Shown one piece after another: positions 5,881 to 7,683 of a DNA stretch of 7,683 nucleotides. Origin of the DNA: an uncultured Clostridia bacterium (GTDB taxonomy: Bacteria > Bacillota > Clostridia > Oscillospirales > Acutalibacteraceae); contig CANQIG010000085.1 of NCBI GenBank assembly GCA_947623765.1, positions 1-7,683 of the forward strand. The letters are read 5' to 3'. The stretch's first letter is position 1, and the number at the start of each line of letters is the position of its first letter. The position numbers were made by a program, and so were the translations under genes. The notes under the pieces were generated by a model. It saw only the letters and a program-made list of their open reading frames with translations, ran no database searches and was not told the origin of the DNA.

Positions 5881-6417
5881 ATGAAACACTTTCTGATTGT
5901 CGTAGATATGCAGCGGGACTTCGTGGACGGTGCGCTGGGAACGGCGGAGGCCGTCGCCATTGTTCCCAAAGTGGTGGAGAAGATCTCCCGCTTTGACGGG
6001 GACGTCTTTGCCACCTTTGATACGCACGGACCGCAGTATCTGGAGACGGCAGAGGGGAGAAAGCTGCCGGTAAAGCACTGCATCAAGGGGACGGCGGGCT
6101 GGAACCTCAATCCAGATGTGGAGAATGCGCTGCAGGTGAAAGGGTATACCCCGGTCGAGAAATATACTTTCGGCTCGGTGGATTTGCCCCGGCTCCTTCT
6201 GGAAAAGGCGAACGGCGAATCGTTTGCGGTGGAGCTCGTCGGGCTGTGCACGGACATTTGCGTCGTGAGCAACGCCCTGCTGCTGAGAGCGCACTTCCCG
6301 GAGGCAGAGATCTCCGTGGACGCTTCCTGCTGTGCCGGCGTGACACCGGAAGCACACGAGGCGGCGATCCGGACGATGCAGTCCTGCCAGATCGAGATCA
6401 CCGGGAGGCAGGCATGA
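5881..6417 (+). CDS. Isochorismatase/nicotinamidase-family cysteine hydrolase
   Basis: The 178-residue protein has the complete cysteine-hydrolase triad: D9 (VVDMQRDF), K94 (VEKYTFGS) and C127 (GLCTDICVVSNA). D47, H49 (FDTH) and H66 (PVKHCIKGTAGW) match the metal ligands of nicotinamidases, so hydrolysis of nicotinamide to nicotinate and ammonia, a step of NAD salvage, is the best guess. Other amidase substrates are possible. The length is normal for the family, with no signal peptide. CGGAGG lies 5 bases before the ATG and only 11 bases separate it from the polymerase stop. The last codons overlap the next gene by ATGA. Its place between a polymerase and its YolD partner is unusual if it is only a salvage enzyme. 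Confidence 0.9.
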   Translation: MKHFLIVVDMQRDFVDGALGTAEAVAIVPKVVEKISRFDGDVFATFDTHGPQYLETAEGRKLPVKHCIKGTAGWNLNPDVENALQVKGYTPVEKYTFGSVDLPRLLLEKANGESFAVELVGLCTDICVVSNALLLRAHFPEAEISVDASCCAGVTPEAHEAAIRTMQSCQIEITGRQA

Positions 6418-6836
6418 CGGAGAAAAAGCCCGGCGCGTATGACGATATCATTCACCTCCCGCACCATCAGTCCACAAAGCATCCGCACATGAGCGCAATG
6501 GACCGGGCGGCGCAGTTCAGCCCATTTGCGGCGCTCAGCGGGCACGGGGATGCAATCTCGGAAACGGAGCGTCTGACCGACGACGCTGCGGAGCTTTCGG
6601 AGGATGTTCTTGAGGATCTGAACCGGCAGCTCGGACGGATACGGATCAGCCTGCATGAGCAGCCGGAAATCACGGTGGCGTATTTCGTGCCGGACGAAAA
6701 GAAACAGGGCGGGCGATATGAGGCGAAGACCGGCCGTGTGAAAAAGATCGACGATTATGAAAGACGGATGGTGTTCACGGACGGACTAAGCATAGAATTG
6801 GATCGTGTTGTTGCCATAGAGATGGGAGGGGAATAA
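6414..6836 (+). CDS. YolD-like family protein
   Basis: The 140-residue product has the YolD-like hallmark near its N-terminus, HPHMSAMDRAAQFSPFAAL (residues 23-41), followed by an acidic helical stretch (about 48-75) and C-terminal beta strands (about 85-137) with GRVKKIDDYERRMVF. YolD-like proteins commonly sit beside Y-family polymerases of the UvrX type in Bacillota and were proposed to act as functional counterparts of UmuD, but their mechanism is not established. The start at 6414 overlaps the hydrolase stop (ATGA) and has GGGAGG just upstream, so translation of the two is probably coupled. It is the last clear gene of the operon; the 96 bases after it hold only a weak 6-bp hairpin (6874-6897) without a T-tract. 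Confidence 0.9.
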   Translation: MTEKKPGAYDDIIHLPHHQSTKHPHMSAMDRAAQFSPFAALSGHGDAISETERLTDDAAELSEDVLEDLNRQLGRIRISLHEQPEITVAYFVPDEKKQGGRYEAKTGRVKKIDDYERRMVFTDGLSIELDRVVAIEMGGE

Positions 6837-6932
6837 TCGAGTCTGTAGCACGAAGATATTATGATTCTAGTAAACCGCTGTGGAAGTGAAGAGCGGTCGT
6901 AGTGGCGATATGAAAAAAGGGGGGAACTCGGC

Positions 6933-7438
6933 ATGGAAATCAGTGTGACACTTCGGGCGGACAGCGAGGGATATATTACCTTGGAATGCTCATTTTGCGT
7001 CTCGGATTTTAAGGTGCGTAGCGGAGAGTTTAAGAACAATAGGGGAATCATTCACGATCTCTGCTGCCCGTATTGCGGCATGATAAAAGCGAAAAACACG
7101 TTTTGACCCCGGAAGTGATGGTGCAGCTCAAGCAAATCGCAGTGAATTATACGATCCACGAAATCAACAAATCCCGAAACGGACAGACCTCAACGGAGGA
7201 GCCCACAACAGAGCAGCCGGAGCCCATAGTGATTCAGTCGGAAGACCGGCCGCTGCAAAAAGTGGAAATCAGCGAATTACAGGGTAAAGAAATAACCGAA
7301 ACAAAATATATCTGTCCATGCTGTGGACGCAGCATGAAAGTGCTGTATTCTGCTGACGTGGAAATGGACTACTACTGCCCGTATTGTGCCGAAGCACTGG
7401 CTGAGAAGCATCGGACGGGAAACGGCTTGAACCCCTGA
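6933..7438 (+). pseudogene. Double zinc-ribbon protein gene, interrupted by a one-base frameshift
   Basis: A strong ribosome site (AAGGGGGG) precedes the ATG at 6933. The first frame gives 57 residues with CSFC (C19, C22) and CPYC (C45, C48) and stops at TGA 7104-7106. The rest is in another frame, where LTPEVMVQLKQIAVNY continues naturally after AKNTF. Adding one T to the run at 7101-7104 yields a 168-residue protein. Its second half carries an acidic Thr/Glu/Pro linker and a second zinc ribbon, CPCC (C128, C131) and CPYC (C149, C152). Each CxxC pair is spaced as in four-cysteine zinc ribbons. Such proteins bind nucleic acids or protein partners, but no specific role is evident. It has its own ribosome site and may belong to the upstream operon or be separate. 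A shorter protein from 7073 onward (TTG start) is possible but would lack the first ribbon. Confidence 0.7.
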
Positions 7439-7464
7439 CAAGAAGTACGGGCTGGCTGTATAAT
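7435..7464 (+). promoter_or_regulatory. Sigma-A type promoter for the last gene
   Basis: CTGACA (7435-7440) and a perfect TATAAT (7459-7464) are separated by 18 bases. The -35 box overlaps the TGA stop of the zinc-ribbon gene (7436-7438). Transcription would start about 60 bases before the next ATG. Confidence 0.7.
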
Positions 7465-7530
7465 GAGCACAGATCGCCATCGAAGACAAATAATACGGCG
7501 GATCGACATTCGTATCGAGGACGTGGTTTT

Positions 7531-7683
7531 ATGAGCGATACTGTATTAACAATAGAACAAATTACAGCTTTGGTAAAACCGCTGGCCGACAAGTATAAGG
7601 TGCAGCATGTAAATGTCAATGAATACTTAGGCCATGTGCTAGCGAAAATGAGAGCCAGTTGTGCTGGCGAACACTTGAGCCAA
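7531..7683 (+). CDS. Partial CDS; N-terminus resembles a minimal nucleotidyltransferase (MNT), rest unknown
   Basis: An ATG at 7531, preceded by CGAGGACG, opens a frame that runs off the window end after 51 codons. The first 27 residues, MSDTVLTIEQITALVKPLAD then KYKVQHV, look like the opening helix of minimal nucleotidyltransferases, where the next residues should be a strand and the motif LFGSxARG. Here they are NVNEYLGHVLAKMRASC, which do not fit. Either a fusion or rearrangement occurs near base 7610, or the resemblance is superficial. If it were an MNT, a HEPN toxin partner would be expected beyond the window. The promoter above suggests it is expressed on its own. Confidence 0.45.
   Translation, partial: MSDTVLTIEQITALVKPLADKYKVQHVNVNEYLGHVLAKMRASCAGEHLSQ

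Noticed and set aside
6874..6897. Hairpin ACCGCT/AGCGGT as operon terminator
   Set aside because: Only a 6-bp stem with a 12-base loop and no following T-run; too weak to call.
7098..7106. Programmed -1 frameshifting in the zinc-ribbon gene
   Set aside because: The site (ACG TTT TGA) is not an X XXY YYZ slippery heptamer and I see no strong downstream hairpin; a simple one-base deletion explains it better.
1..7683. CRISPR array, tRNA, rRNA, complete insertion sequence or known riboswitch
   Set aside because: I saw no regularly spaced repeats, tRNA-like cloverleaf ends, rRNA sequence, transposase frame with inverted ends or familiar aptamer motifs by eye.

Overview
The window reads as a GC-rich Bacillota (Clostridia, probably a gut Oscillospiraceae-type lineage). 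The grounds are an AgrC/LytTR-type two-component pair, a UmuC-like Y-family polymerase grouped with a YolD-like protein, strong GGAGG-type ribosome binding sites and TATAAT-type promoters. The genus cannot be told from the sequence. It looks like an accessory region: a regulatory pair with a duplicated 3' junction, a strip of decayed gene fragments, a translesion-synthesis operon, then another broken gene.

Region 1 (1-1480). The 3' end of a GHKL sensor histidine kinase runs rightward and faces a complete LytTR response regulator running leftward. Between their 3' ends is a roughly 215-bp imperfect tandem duplication. It carries two nearly identical terminator hairpins, a 28-codon remnant of the regulator's C-terminus and a remnant of the kinase's last codons. 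The regulator has a good promoter and a palindromic Shine-Dalgarno sequence.

Region 2 (1480-2400). This is a more AT-rich strip of debris: a possible 33-residue cationic Cys-containing peptide gene, the junction of a decayed Phd/YefM-RelE/ParE toxin-antitoxin pair, a strong terminator, the C-terminal end of a TetR-like regulator on the minus strand, and a second terminator-like hairpin.

Region 3 (2400-6836). An extended -10 promoter probably drives a four-gene operon. The first gene encodes a large protein with 34-residue W-to-W repeats, interrupted by a one-base frameshift. It overlaps a UmuC-like polymerase with a clear beta-clamp motif. A nicotinamidase/isochorismatase-family hydrolase follows, overlapping by ATGA a YolD-like protein. 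Polymerase plus YolD suggests DNA-damage tolerance; the repeat protein and the hydrolase are the less explained members and the best candidates for something new.

Region 4 (6837-7683). A double zinc-ribbon protein gene is broken by a second one-base frameshift. A promoter overlapping its stop codon then drives a gene cut by the window end, whose first residues resemble a minimal nucleotidyltransferase but whose continuation does not. Two single-base frameshifts and several gene fragments within 7.7 kb mean either active decay or residual indel errors in the assembly.
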